DNA of 64,000 bases from a bacterium (GTDB lineage Bacteria; SAR324; XYD2-FULL-50-16), in NCBI GenBank assembly GCA_024275165.1, contig JAJRZQ010000038.1, forward strand, positions 1-64,000, given 5' to 3'. This document shows, piece by piece, positions 34,590 to 42,917 of the stretch. Made by a program: the position numbers and the translations under genes. Each line of letters starts with the position of its first letter. Within the stretch, counting starts at the first letter, position 1. The notes below the pieces were generated by a model. That model searched no databases and had not been told where the DNA came from. It saw only the letters and a program-made list of their open reading frames with translations.

Positions 34590-36899
34590 TTAAGGGCGAA
34601 TCTCTAAGAGGTGATCGGGTAAAATGGGACTTTTCAAGCGGTAGTTCAAGAGCCAAAGTTGGTGCGCCGCTCTGGTCGCTCCAATGTGCAAAAGATAGCG
34701 GTGATAGCTGTTGGGGGGGTAGTTGATCACATCCACATCCATCAAGGCGACATAATCGAATTCCAAGCCTTTGACTTGGCGAATCTCGGTGATATCAATG
34801 CCCGGGGTGAAGGAAAAGTTTTCTTCTTCCACCAGCCGCAAACGAGGCACCTCCATGGGGGATAAAAGTTCATAAAGAGCCTTGGCGGAGCCCTCATCGG
34901 GGGTGATTAGGGCGCAAGAGGCGTTGCCCTCTTTGAGCATCATGCTTTTTAAGGCCTGGGCCAAAAAGCGAATCTGCTCGCCCTGATGGCGAAATTGGAA
35001 CAACTCAACCGCAGGGCCGTGTCGGGTCGCGGCAAATTCATTTTCTTTGGTTAATTCCCCTAGCAAGTTAAAGGCAAATTCCATGATTTCAAAGGTGCTG
35101 CGATAGCTCACTTTGAGGCTGGATATCTTTTGTCCTTCCTGGCCGAGCAGATGAAAAAGAAAACCCCAATCCTTAAAGGCGTTGTAGCGAATCATTTGTT
35201 GGTTCACATCACCTGCGAAGGTGATGCTTAAAGGCTGACGCGCTACCTGAAGCATGACTTTCAATTCAATGGCGGCATAATCCTGCGCCTCGTCAATAAA
35301 AATATGGTGATAGCGGAGTTTTCCCCCCTTGGGGTTGGGGAGTTCTCCGGTTAATTGATGATAGAGGTAGAGTAAAATCGGGTCGTCTTCCGCATCGAGG
35401 TCTGGCCGCTCTTCCCCTACCGTATTTTCGGAGTCGCTCACTTTGCGCCTTTGATCCTCGAACCAGTTCTGCCGTTTGATGTATTGGTTTTTAATCCAGC
35501 GCATCGCCTCGGTGAGCTGCCCTGCTTGAATTTCTTCCACCTCGGCAAAGGCGTTTTGAATTAAGGTAAAGTCACTGAAAAACTCATCCCAGAAATGAAG
35601 AGCCAAATGCCTGGGGTTGAGTTCCGGGTTGGCCGTTGCTTGGCAAAGGGCTTCTAAGCGGGCTCGGGTCGCTCCGCTTTGATTCCAGGCGACACCAAGC
35701 AAGCTGCGCCGCCCCTGGGCCCAATCCCAGACCCCCTTGAGGCGCGGGATCAAGGGCATTTGAGAAAGCTTCGCCAAGGCTAATTTTCCCTTTAAAATCG
35801 TTGCCAGGCCTTGGTTGAAACGATTGTCGATCTCGCTTAAATAGCTTTCCAAGGCCGCGGCTAAGGCAGGGTGTTTTTTGACCCGAATCGCGGCTGCCGG
35901 GGTTTCTGAACTCAGCGCCTTGGGCAAGAGGTTGCCAAAAATCTTGCAGCGAATTTGATGTGCCCAATTTTCGTAAAAGTCAATTTCCACCCCCTCTACC
36001 CCTAGACTGGGTAAGAGTTTGGAAATATAGGTCGCCAAGGCTTTATTAAAGACCAAAACCACCATTTTTTCAGCGGGAAAACGAGCCGGGTCTTGATGGT
36101 GCAGCCAAGCAACGCGGTGCAGGGCTACGGTTGTTTTGCCCGATCCGGCCGTGCCTTGAATCGCTAAGATTCCGGTTTCGGGGGCGGTGATTAAGTTAAA
36201 TTGTTTGGGGTCAATGAGGCTTGTAATCTCAGGCAGGTAGCGATGCTTGCGCTGGCCCGCTCCCGTGCCGAATTCGCCGGTTACAATGCGCTCGGGTCGG
36301 CTTGCCACCCCACTGCCGCCTTTAAATAGGCGTTGTTTTAAGATTTGTTTTTGCCAACCCAATTCTTTGTCTTTGCGGAGCTGCATCCCCCCTTGCTGGA
36401 TTCCGACTAATTCCCCCAACAAGACTTGCAAACTGCGTTTGCATAGAATTTTTCCCTCTATAATCCGTTCCCCGATTTCTTCTTCATACTCATCCCCCTC
36501 GTCATAACGGAAGTATAATGCAGCGATGGGGCTGGATTTCCAATCTATAACCGCAATGCCCGAGGCATGGGTAAAGACTTCGGTGCCTAAGTAAAAATCC
36601 CTTTTTTTTTCTCCTTCTTGGGCGATCAGCCGGGCAAAATAGGGGTTCTCGATATCTAAGCCTTGCTGGCTGCGTTTTTCTTGCTGGTCGAGTAAAGCGG
36701 TTAAGCGGGTCATCTGTTCGGCCAGTTGAGAAAAGTCATCCTCATTAGCGCAATTTAGCTCTTCACGGAGATAAAAAAGCTGGTCTAAAAGTTCTTCTCG
36801 ATTGTCGCTCGGTCTGGTTTTGCGAAAAACTTTCCGCAATTCTTCGAGTCTCGTTTCCTCTTCTAAAATCAATTCCCGATCCGCTTGATTCAAGTGCAT
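34590..36899 (-). CDS. HelD/UvrD-like superfamily 1 helicase
   Basis: 769 residues. The first 60 residues are charged and probably a coiled coil (LILEEETRLEELRKVFRKTR). Motif Ia region and Walker A are at IQGTAGSGKTTVALHRVAWL, motif II at IFIDEAQDY, motif III at FAGDVNQQ, motif IV/V at VSYRSTFEIMEF and VKGLEFDYVALMDVD, and motif VI at IGATRAAHQLWLL. The N-terminal coiled coil, total length and VLVFNKALATYISKLLPSLG fit the HelD/helicase IV branch, some of whose members recycle RNA polymerase. Its precise role cannot be settled here. Its start abuts the stop of the upstream TPR gene. Confidence 0.85.
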   Translation of the reverse strand: MHLNQADRELILEEETRLEELRKVFRKTRPSDNREELLDQLFYLREELNCANEDDFSQLAEQMTRLTALLDQQEKRSQQGLDIENPYFARLIAQEGEKKRDFYLGTEVFTHASGIAVIDWKSSPIAALYFRYDEGDEYEEEIGERIIEGKILCKRSLQVLLGELVGIQQGGMQLRKDKELGWQKQILKQRLFKGGSGVASRPERIVTGEFGTGAGQRKHRYLPEITSLIDPKQFNLITAPETGILAIQGTAGSGKTTVALHRVAWLHHQDPARFPAEKMVVLVFNKALATYISKLLPSLGVEGVEIDFYENWAHQIRCKIFGNLLPKALSSETPAAAIRVKKHPALAAALESYLSEIDNRFNQGLATILKGKLALAKLSQMPLIPRLKGVWDWAQGRRSLLGVAWNQSGATRARLEALCQATANPELNPRHLALHFWDEFFSDFTLIQNAFAEVEEIQAGQLTEAMRWIKNQYIKRQNWFEDQRRKVSDSENTVGEERPDLDAEDDPILLYLYHQLTGELPNPKGGKLRYHHIFIDEAQDYAAIELKVMLQVARQPLSITFAGDVNQQMIRYNAFKDWGFLFHLLGQEGQKISSLKVSYRSTFEIMEFAFNLLGELTKENEFAATRHGPAVELFQFRHQGEQIRFLAQALKSMMLKEGNASCALITPDEGSAKALYELLSPMEVPRLRLVEEENFSFTPGIDITEIRQVKGLEFDYVALMDVDVINYPPNSYHRYLLHIGATRAAHQLWLLNYRLKSPILPDHLLEIRP

Positions 36900-37715
36900 T
36901 TAAAATTTCCGTTGGATTAAGATGCCTTGGGGGGTGAACCAAATTCCATATTTTCCCCTCAATTCATTCCAGGTTTGTGTTTGTTTCCAGTCTTTTTGTT
37001 TGTGCGCCGAATTCATTGCGCTGTAGATATTTCCCCCGTAAAAGAAGAGGGCAAAAAGCCCGAAACCCAGCCCTAAATCTTGTCGTTCAGCGGCCCAGGC
37101 CTCTTTAGCGGCAAAAGCAAAGGACAGGGTGAAAAAGGCGGCATAGCTGGCCTCTTGCCAACGGCCTAAATAAGCGCTCCCCATACCGGGAATCAAGGCG
37201 GATAAACCGCCTGCCAAAAGGGGAGAAGCCCCGGTAGGCTCAGGGAAGTTTTTTGCTTCAAGGGTAAATTTTTGAACTCGCGGCAGTTTGCTTTGCTCCA
37301 GCCAGGCTAGGCCTTTTTTTCTTTGTGCTTCGCGCAAGGGATAAGGGTCGGCGGGGCGTAAATCCAAATAGCAAAGTCCTAAAAGCAAGCGTTCTCGCTC
37401 TGTTAAGTTCGGTAAGGCTTCGAGGTAAGTAATCGCGGCTTGAACCTCACCGCCAGCGCGCCAGGCCCGCGCGATATTCAAGCGTGCCCGGTCTGCTCGT
37501 TTCCCCTGGGGAAAATAAAACAAGAGTCGTTGGTATTCGCTAATCGCCCGATAATATTCCCCCTGATTGTATAATTCTTGCCCATAGGAGAATAAATTTC
37601 CCTCCTGCAGGCGCAACTCCGCCCCTGTCAGCCAAAGGGGCGCAAAGAGCAATATAAAGAGGAGGCAGGATAAGCGCATGGCGAAGCGAAAAACATTAAA
37701 AAAATAGGGGATCAT
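36900..37715 (-). CDS. TPR protein with C-terminal membrane domain
   Basis: 271 residues. A signal-like segment (LSCLLFILLFAPLWLTGAE) follows a short N-terminus; an ATG at 37679 is the alternative start. Residues about 40-110 are TPR/BamD-like (YGQELYNQGEYYRAISEYQRL, FPQGKRADRARLNIARAW). The C-terminal part carries ALIPGMGSAYLGRWQEASYAA, a motif I associate with small inner-membrane domains near the TM2/DUF5683 group, with two or three hydrophobic segments. Its stop is next to the helicase start, so they may share a transcript. Role unknown; an envelope protein is the safe statement. Confidence 0.7.
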   Translation of the reverse strand: MIPYFFNVFRFAMRLSCLLFILLFAPLWLTGAELRLQEGNLFSYGQELYNQGEYYRAISEYQRLLFYFPQGKRADRARLNIARAWRAGGEVQAAITYLEALPNLTERERLLLGLCYLDLRPADPYPLREAQRKKGLAWLEQSKLPRVQKFTLEAKNFPEPTGASPLLAGGLSALIPGMGSAYLGRWQEASYAAFFTLSFAFAAKEAWAAERQDLGLGFGLFALFFYGGNIYSAMNSAHKQKDWKQTQTWNELRGKYGIWFTPQGILIQRKF

Positions 37716-37951
37716 TGCAACATAGCCTTTTCAAGGAGGCAAGAGCTAAGATGGGTCAGGTTGTTTTTTCCCCTTAGCAAAGAAGGGCAATTATGGTAAT
37801 AATGAATAAGCCCATCCCAAGGTGTTTTTAGTTGTTTGGGCCGGGCAAAAAGAGCAATCAAGGCACAGGGTCGCTTGATTTTAGCAGGCAGTTTGGAGCC
37901 CTGAATACTCAGAGGTGGTTGCGCGTCAATCTAAATCCCCGCAAAGGAGCC

Positions 37952-40879
37952 ATGGATAAGCTTACCCACAGTCCTCGCGTTGAAAAAGAGATTCGTGAGT
38001 TAGGTTTGCGGCTCTTTTCCAGCATGCGGGGGAAGAGTCCAAGCCTTTTTGATTCAAGGTTTTGGCAGGGAAAGCTGATGGAAGTTGCCTTAAAAGACCC
38101 AAGCTTTAAAGTCGATTTATTCCGTTTTATTGATGTTTTCCCCACCTTGCGCGATCCCCAAGAGATTTCGAGTCATCTCGCGGAGTACTTGCTGAAAAAA
38201 GATCGCAGGCTACCCCGCCTTTTTGGGATGGCCTTAAAGGCGGCTCGTTTTAAGCTCACTGCCCCCTTGGCGGCAAAGAGCATCCAGGCGAATATGACTC
38301 GCTTGGCTCAGGGTTTTATTTTAGGTGAAACCCCTGCCGAGGCCTTGGGTGCCTTAAAAAAGATGGACGCCAAAGGAGTGGGGTTTAGCGTTGATCTTTT
38401 AGGGGAGGCGGTTTTTAGTGAAGATGAGGCGGCAAGCTATCGCGCCCGGTACCTTGAGCTGGTTGACTCACTCAGGGGGCAGCTTTTGACCTGGCCGGAA
38501 AACCCCCGTTTAGAGCAAAGCCCGCAGGGGCGGGGCAACCTCTCGCTCAAGGTTTCCGCCTTTGCGCCTCATTTGGACGCCGCCGACTTAAAAGGCAGCG
38601 TCAAACGCCTTTACGCCGCGCTTTTGCCGGTATTGCTTCAGGCGAAAGAGGGGGGGCTTTTTGTGAATCTTGATTTAGAGCAATGGAGCCTGCACACGAT
38701 CACCTATGCGCTTTTTAAAGAAATCCTATTGAGCGCTGAGTTCCGCTCTTACCCCAAGCTCGGCATTGTAGTGCAGGCTTATCACCACAGCGCGCCAGAG
38801 GATGTGAGGCAATTGCTCGCCTGGGCGGAGCAACGAGGTTGCCCCCTTTCGGTGCGGTTGGTCAAGGGGGCTTACTGGGATTTTGAGGTTCTCAACGCCG
38901 GTTTGAGGGGCTACCCTTTGCCTCTATGGACCCAAAAAGGGGAGAGCGATTGCCGGTTTGAAGCTTTATCCCTAGAGTTGTTGAGGCACCATCAGATATT
39001 GCGTCCGGCCTTTGCCAGCCACAACCTGCGTAGCCTGGCCCATTTGCTCACCCATGCCCGCATCGCGGGCCTCAAGCCCGGGGATTACGAGATTCAGCTT
39101 TTAACCGGTATGGCCGAACCCCTGCGAGAGGCTTTGCTGCAAGAAGGGGAGTTGATTCGTCTTTATTGCCCTGTTGGGGGGCTTGTTCCCGGGTTGAGCT
39201 ATTTGGTGCGTCGGCTTTTGGAAAACACCTCCAGCCAAGGTTTCATCAGCCAAAGCCTGCAAAAGGAAATAGAGCCCGAATTGTTGTTCTGCCCGCCGGA
39301 GGTGAACTCGGCCCCTTCCCCTAGTCCAGGGGAATGGAAAAACTGCCCGGAATTGGATTTTACGGATCCTGCCATTTGCGAAGGCTTTGCCCAAGCGGTA
39401 GGACAGGTAAAAAGCAGCTTGCCCATTTTAGTGGGGGCAGCCAACAGAAAGGAACGCTTTACTCGCCTCTCCCCCAACGACCCGAAGCTGATCGTGACCC
39501 AAGCCTATTTAGCCGGTGAGCAGGAGGTCATTGAGGCGGTTCAAAGGGCGGCGCAAGCTTTTCCCTCTTGGCGGGATACCCCCTTAGAAGCTCGTGTCCA
39601 AGCCTTGGAACGCTTAGCCGATCTTTTGGAAAAAGACCGTTTTGCCTTAGCGGCCTTGCAATGTTTTGAGGTGGCCAAGCCTTGGCGAGAGGCGGATGGA
39701 GATGTGGCCGAAGCCATTGATTTTTGCCGCTATTACGCTCAGGCGGCCCGAACGGAATTGGCCCCGCGTGGGTTGGGGGATTTAGCGGGGGAAGAAAACC
39801 AACAAGAATTCATCGGCCGCGGCCCCGCGGCGATCATTGCCCCTTGGAACTTCCCCCTCGCTATTTTAACGGGGATGGCCACCGCTGCCTTGGTCGCGGG
39901 CAATCCGGTCTTGCTGAAACCGAGTCGCAACAGCTTGGCTCTCGGCCAAGTTTTGCATGGAAAAATGCTCGAAGCCGGTATTCCCCCTGAGGTGGCGCAG
40001 TTTTTACCTATTTCAGGCGAAAGAGCGGGCAAGCTTTTGGCGCGGGCAAAAGAAATTGCCCTCATCGCCTTTACGGGAAGCAAGGAGGTAGGGCTTTCTT
40101 TATGGCATCAGGCCGCCCAAACCGAGCCGGGGCAAAGAGAGATTAAAAAAATGATCTGCGAGTTGGGGGGGAAGAACGCGATTATCATTGATGAGGACGC
40201 CGACATGGACGAGGCGGTTTCTGGGGTGTTGCAAAGCGCCTGGAGCTACGGGGGGCAAAAATGCAGCGCTGCCGATCGGGTGATTGTCGTGGGCAGGGCA
40301 AAAGACCAGTTCATCCCTCGCCTGATCGCGGCGGCTCAATGCCTGCGCCTCGCCCCTGCTTGGGACCCCGCCTGCCAAGTCCCCCCAATGATTGATTCTT
40401 TCGCCCAAGAACGGCTCTTGCGACTCTTGGACAACCCGCCCCCGGGAGTCAAGGAGCTGTACCGGGGCCAAGCGCCGGAAAAAGGTTATTTTGTGCCTCC
40501 TGCCATTTTTCAAACCAAGGAACCCAACCACCCCTTCATGCAAGAAGAATTTTTTGGCCCCCTCTTGACGCTTTGTCCGGTAAAGGACTTTGATCAAGCC
40601 TTGGAGGTCGCTATGAATACGGGCTACGCCCTCACGGGGAGCCTCTATTCAAGGTTGCCCAGCCATCTTGAGCGGGCAAAAAAAGAATTTTTGGTGGGGA
40701 ACCTCTACCTCAACAAAGGCAGTACAGGGGCGAAGGTGGGGCGGCAACCCTTTGGGGGCCACGGCTTCAGTGGAGCAGGCACGCAGGCGGGAGGGCCGGG
40801 ATACCTCTCCCACTTTGTCTTTCCCCGCTTGTGGAGCGAAAATCTGATGCGCCGCGGCTTTTCCCCCAAATTACTTTAG
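37952..40879 (+). CDS. putA: Bifunctional proline dehydrogenase / P5C dehydrogenase
   Basis: Oxidises proline to glutamate in two steps. The ATG at 37952 gives 975 residues; the frame reaches a TTG at 37832, but homologous sequence begins at this ATG (EIRELGLRLFSSMRGKSPSL). The proline dehydrogenase half shows LSLKVSAF, LGIVVQAYHHSAPEDV, VRLVKGAYWDFE and FASHNLRSLAHLL. The aldehyde dehydrogenase half shows APWNFPLAILTGM, CELGGKNAIIIDEDADMDEA, YGGQKCSAADRVI with the catalytic Cys, and QPFGGHGFSGAGTQAGG. There is no N-terminal ribbon-helix-helix repressor domain. It leads a three-gene operon with ornithine cyclodeaminase and arginine dihydrolase genes. Confidence 0.95.
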   Translation: MDKLTHSPRVEKEIRELGLRLFSSMRGKSPSLFDSRFWQGKLMEVALKDPSFKVDLFRFIDVFPTLRDPQEISSHLAEYLLKKDRRLPRLFGMALKAARFKLTAPLAAKSIQANMTRLAQGFILGETPAEALGALKKMDAKGVGFSVDLLGEAVFSEDEAASYRARYLELVDSLRGQLLTWPENPRLEQSPQGRGNLSLKVSAFAPHLDAADLKGSVKRLYAALLPVLLQAKEGGLFVNLDLEQWSLHTITYALFKEILLSAEFRSYPKLGIVVQAYHHSAPEDVRQLLAWAEQRGCPLSVRLVKGAYWDFEVLNAGLRGYPLPLWTQKGESDCRFEALSLELLRHHQILRPAFASHNLRSLAHLLTHARIAGLKPGDYEIQLLTGMAEPLREALLQEGELIRLYCPVGGLVPGLSYLVRRLLENTSSQGFISQSLQKEIEPELLFCPPEVNSAPSPSPGEWKNCPELDFTDPAICEGFAQAVGQVKSSLPILVGAANRKERFTRLSPNDPKLIVTQAYLAGEQEVIEAVQRAAQAFPSWRDTPLEARVQALERLADLLEKDRFALAALQCFEVAKPWREADGDVAEAIDFCRYYAQAARTELAPRGLGDLAGEENQQEFIGRGPAAIIAPWNFPLAILTGMATAALVAGNPVLLKPSRNSLALGQVLHGKMLEAGIPPEVAQFLPISGERAGKLLARAKEIALIAFTGSKEVGLSLWHQAAQTEPGQREIKKMICELGGKNAIIIDEDADMDEAVSGVLQSAWSYGGQKCSAADRVIVVGRAKDQFIPRLIAAAQCLRLAPAWDPACQVPPMIDSFAQERLLRLLDNPPPGVKELYRGQAPEKGYFVPPAIFQTKEPNHPFMQEEFFGPLLTLCPVKDFDQALEVAMNTGYALTGSLYSRLPSHLERAKKEFLVGNLYLNKGSTGAKVGRQPFGGHGFSGAGTQAGGPGYLSHFVFPRLWSENLMRRGFSPKLL

Positions 40880-40887
40880 GGGGCTTG

Positions 40888-42117
40888 ATGGCGAGCCAAA
40901 CCCTCATGCTGGAAGGTCACCTCTTAGACAGTCATCTTTTGTCCAAGGTCTTGGACTTGATCGAGGCCCAGGGCGGGTGCGCGAAGTTGGAACGAATCGA
41001 GTTGGGCATGCGCCGCCAAGACTTAAGCCGCGCTTGGGTCGAGGTAACCGCCTCTCGACAAAGCGCCCTTGATGGCTTGCTCGCAAACTTGCGGCCCCTA
41101 GGTTGCGAAGCGGTGGAAGAGACGAAAAAAGGCGATTTGGTCTTAGCGCCCGCTCCCCTCGCGGGGTGCTTTCCCGCAAACTTTTACGCTACCAGCAACC
41201 GCCTTACGGAGGTCTATATTCAAGGTCGTTGGCTCGCGGTTACCCCTTCGGGCATGGACTGCGCGATTCGGGTCAGCTTGAGGGATTTAACGGCGGAGAG
41301 CGTTAAGATGTGGCAGGCAAAAAAGGGGGATTTGATTGTGGTGGGGGGGCGAGGGGTTCGAGTTGCGCCCTCTGCGGCGCTGGAGCCTGGTTCTGGCGAA
41401 TTTGGTTTTATGGATTCATCGGTGAGCAGTGAAAAGCCCAAAGCCATTGCCATCCGCAGGCTTGCTCAAAGGATGAAAGAAATCCGCGAAAAAAATCAGG
41501 GTTCGATTGTTTGGGTCGCGGGCCCCGCCTTGGTGCATACCGGGGCGAGGGAAGAGGCGGCCTGGTTGATCCGTGAAGGTTGGATCCACCGCCTTTTGGC
41601 CGGGAATGCCCTGGCGGCCCATGATATTGAAGCGGAGCTTTACGGCAGCAGTCTCGGGGTTTTTTTGGCTTCCGGTAAAGCCCAACGGCATGGGCACCGC
41701 AATCATCTCTACGCGATCAACGAAATTCGCCGATTGGGAGGGATCAAAGCAGCGGTAGAGCAGGGGGTGATTCAATCGGGGATTTTTTTTGAGGCGATTC
41801 AAAAACCCATTCCCTTTGTGTTGGCGGGAAGCATTCGCGATGACGGCCCTTTACCCGAAGTGATTACCGATGCCCTTGAGGCCCAAAAGGCAATGCGTCA
41901 AGAGCTTCAAGGGGCCGCCTTGGTGATCATGGTCTCCACCTTGCTGCATTCGATTGCCGTGGGGAATCTTTTGCCCGAAGGGGTCGAAACCTGGGCCGTG
42001 GACATCAACCCCGCGGCGCTCACGAAATTAGCGGATCGAGGGACGCATCACGCTCAGGGTTTGGTGATGGACGCAAAGTCGTTTATGGTCGCCTTGCTCC
42101 AGGCGTTGCGGGAATGA
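40888..42117 (+). CDS. TIGR00300/LOR-SDH-type ornithine cyclodeaminase
   Basis: 409 residues from the ATG at 40888 (AGGGGG site five bases before); a GTG at 40831 lies inside putA and adds only unrelated residues. The protein matches the TIGR00300 family: LEGHLLDSHLLSKVLDLIEA, VTPSGMDCAIRVS, GGRGVRVAP, then AGPALVHTG, LLAGNALAAHDIEAELYGSSLG, and AGSIRDDGPLPEV. From memory, the archaeal member MMP1218 and the C-terminal half of cyanobacterial ArgZ/AgrE convert ornithine to proline and ammonia using bound NAD. The position between putA and an ArgZ-like gene strongly supports that role. Its stop overlaps the next start in ATGA. Confidence 0.85.
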   Translation: MASQTLMLEGHLLDSHLLSKVLDLIEAQGGCAKLERIELGMRRQDLSRAWVEVTASRQSALDGLLANLRPLGCEAVEETKKGDLVLAPAPLAGCFPANFYATSNRLTEVYIQGRWLAVTPSGMDCAIRVSLRDLTAESVKMWQAKKGDLIVVGGRGVRVAPSAALEPGSGEFGFMDSSVSSEKPKAIAIRRLAQRMKEIREKNQGSIVWVAGPALVHTGAREEAAWLIREGWIHRLLAGNALAAHDIEAELYGSSLGVFLASGKAQRHGHRNHLYAINEIRRLGGIKAAVEQGVIQSGIFFEAIQKPIPFVLAGSIRDDGPLPEVITDALEAQKAMRQELQGAALVIMVSTLLHSIAVGNLLPEGVETWAVDINPAALTKLADRGTHHAQGLVMDAKSFMVALLQALRE

Positions 42118-42917
42118 GGCGGCTCTTGTTGTGCGCGCCTCGTTTTTATGGGGTGGAATACGAAATCAATCCCTGGATGAAGCTCAGCCGTCGGCCCGAC
42201 CTCGCTTGCGCCTTGAGGCAGTGGGAGGCCTTGCGGCAAGCCTTAACCCGATTAGGCGCAACCATCGAACTGCTGGAGCCGCAACAAGGTTTGCCCGATT
42301 TGGTTTTTACCGCGAATGGGGCTTTAGTGAGGGGGGAGGAAGCGATTCTCAGCCGCTTTCGGCATTTAGAGCGGCAGGGGGAAGAGCCCCTGTTTCGCCG
42401 TTGGTTTGCGGCAAAAGGGTTTCGGCTATTAACCCTGCCTCAAGATATCGCCTTTGAAGGGGAGGGGGACGCCTTGTTTTGGGGAGGCGACCTCATCGCC
42501 GCTTATGGATTTCGTTCCCACATCCGTTCGCACCGCCTGATCAGCGAGATTTGGTCGATTCCCGTGGTTTCCCTGGCTTTGGTCGATCAGCGGTTTTATC
42601 ATCTGGATACCTGCTTTTGCCCCTTGGATGAACACAGAGCCCTGTACTACCCTCCCGCCTTTGACGCCTATTCCCTGGCCGCTTTGCGGGGATTGGGCAA
42701 AGAGTTGATTGCCCTGGATGAGGCCGATGCCGTAGCTTTTGCCTGCAACGCCGTGGTCTTGGGTAAAGATGTGTTGATGCAGCCTTGTTCGCGGAGGTTG
42801 GAGGAAAAATTACGGCAAAGGGGGTTTCGTCTTCATTTGCTGCCGCTGGGGGAATATCTGAAAGCAGGAGGGAGCGCTAAGTGTTTAGGCCTCTATTTAG
42901 ATAACCCCGTTTTTTAA
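42114..42917 (+). CDS. argZ: Arginine dihydrolase (ArgZ-type amidinotransferase fold)
   Basis: 267 residues of the amidinotransferase/DDAH fold. Active-site candidates are INPWM with Asn 19, FTANGA with Asn 68, FYHLDT with His 163 and GGSAKC with Cys 257. As I recall, cyanobacterial ArgZ uses N22, N71, H168 and C264, and the spacing here agrees to within a few residues. The Asn in the FTAN motif is what separates dihydrolases from deiminases. The predicted reaction is arginine plus two waters to ornithine, CO2 and two ammonia. The gene overlaps the ornithine cyclodeaminase gene by 4 bp. A dimethylarginine hydrolase is the main alternative. Confidence 0.82.
   Translation: MRRLLLCAPRFYGVEYEINPWMKLSRRPDLACALRQWEALRQALTRLGATIELLEPQQGLPDLVFTANGALVRGEEAILSRFRHLERQGEEPLFRRWFAAKGFRLLTLPQDIAFEGEGDALFWGGDLIAAYGFRSHIRSHRLISEIWSIPVVSLALVDQRFYHLDTCFCPLDEHRALYYPPAFDAYSLAALRGLGKELIALDEADAVAFACNAVVLGKDVLMQPCSRRLEEKLRQRGFRLHLLPLGEYLKAGGSAKCLGLYLDNPVF

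Noticed and set aside
37832-37951. N-terminal extension of putA to a TTG start
   Set aside because: Residues before the ATG at 37952 show no ribbon-helix-helix domain or other family feature.
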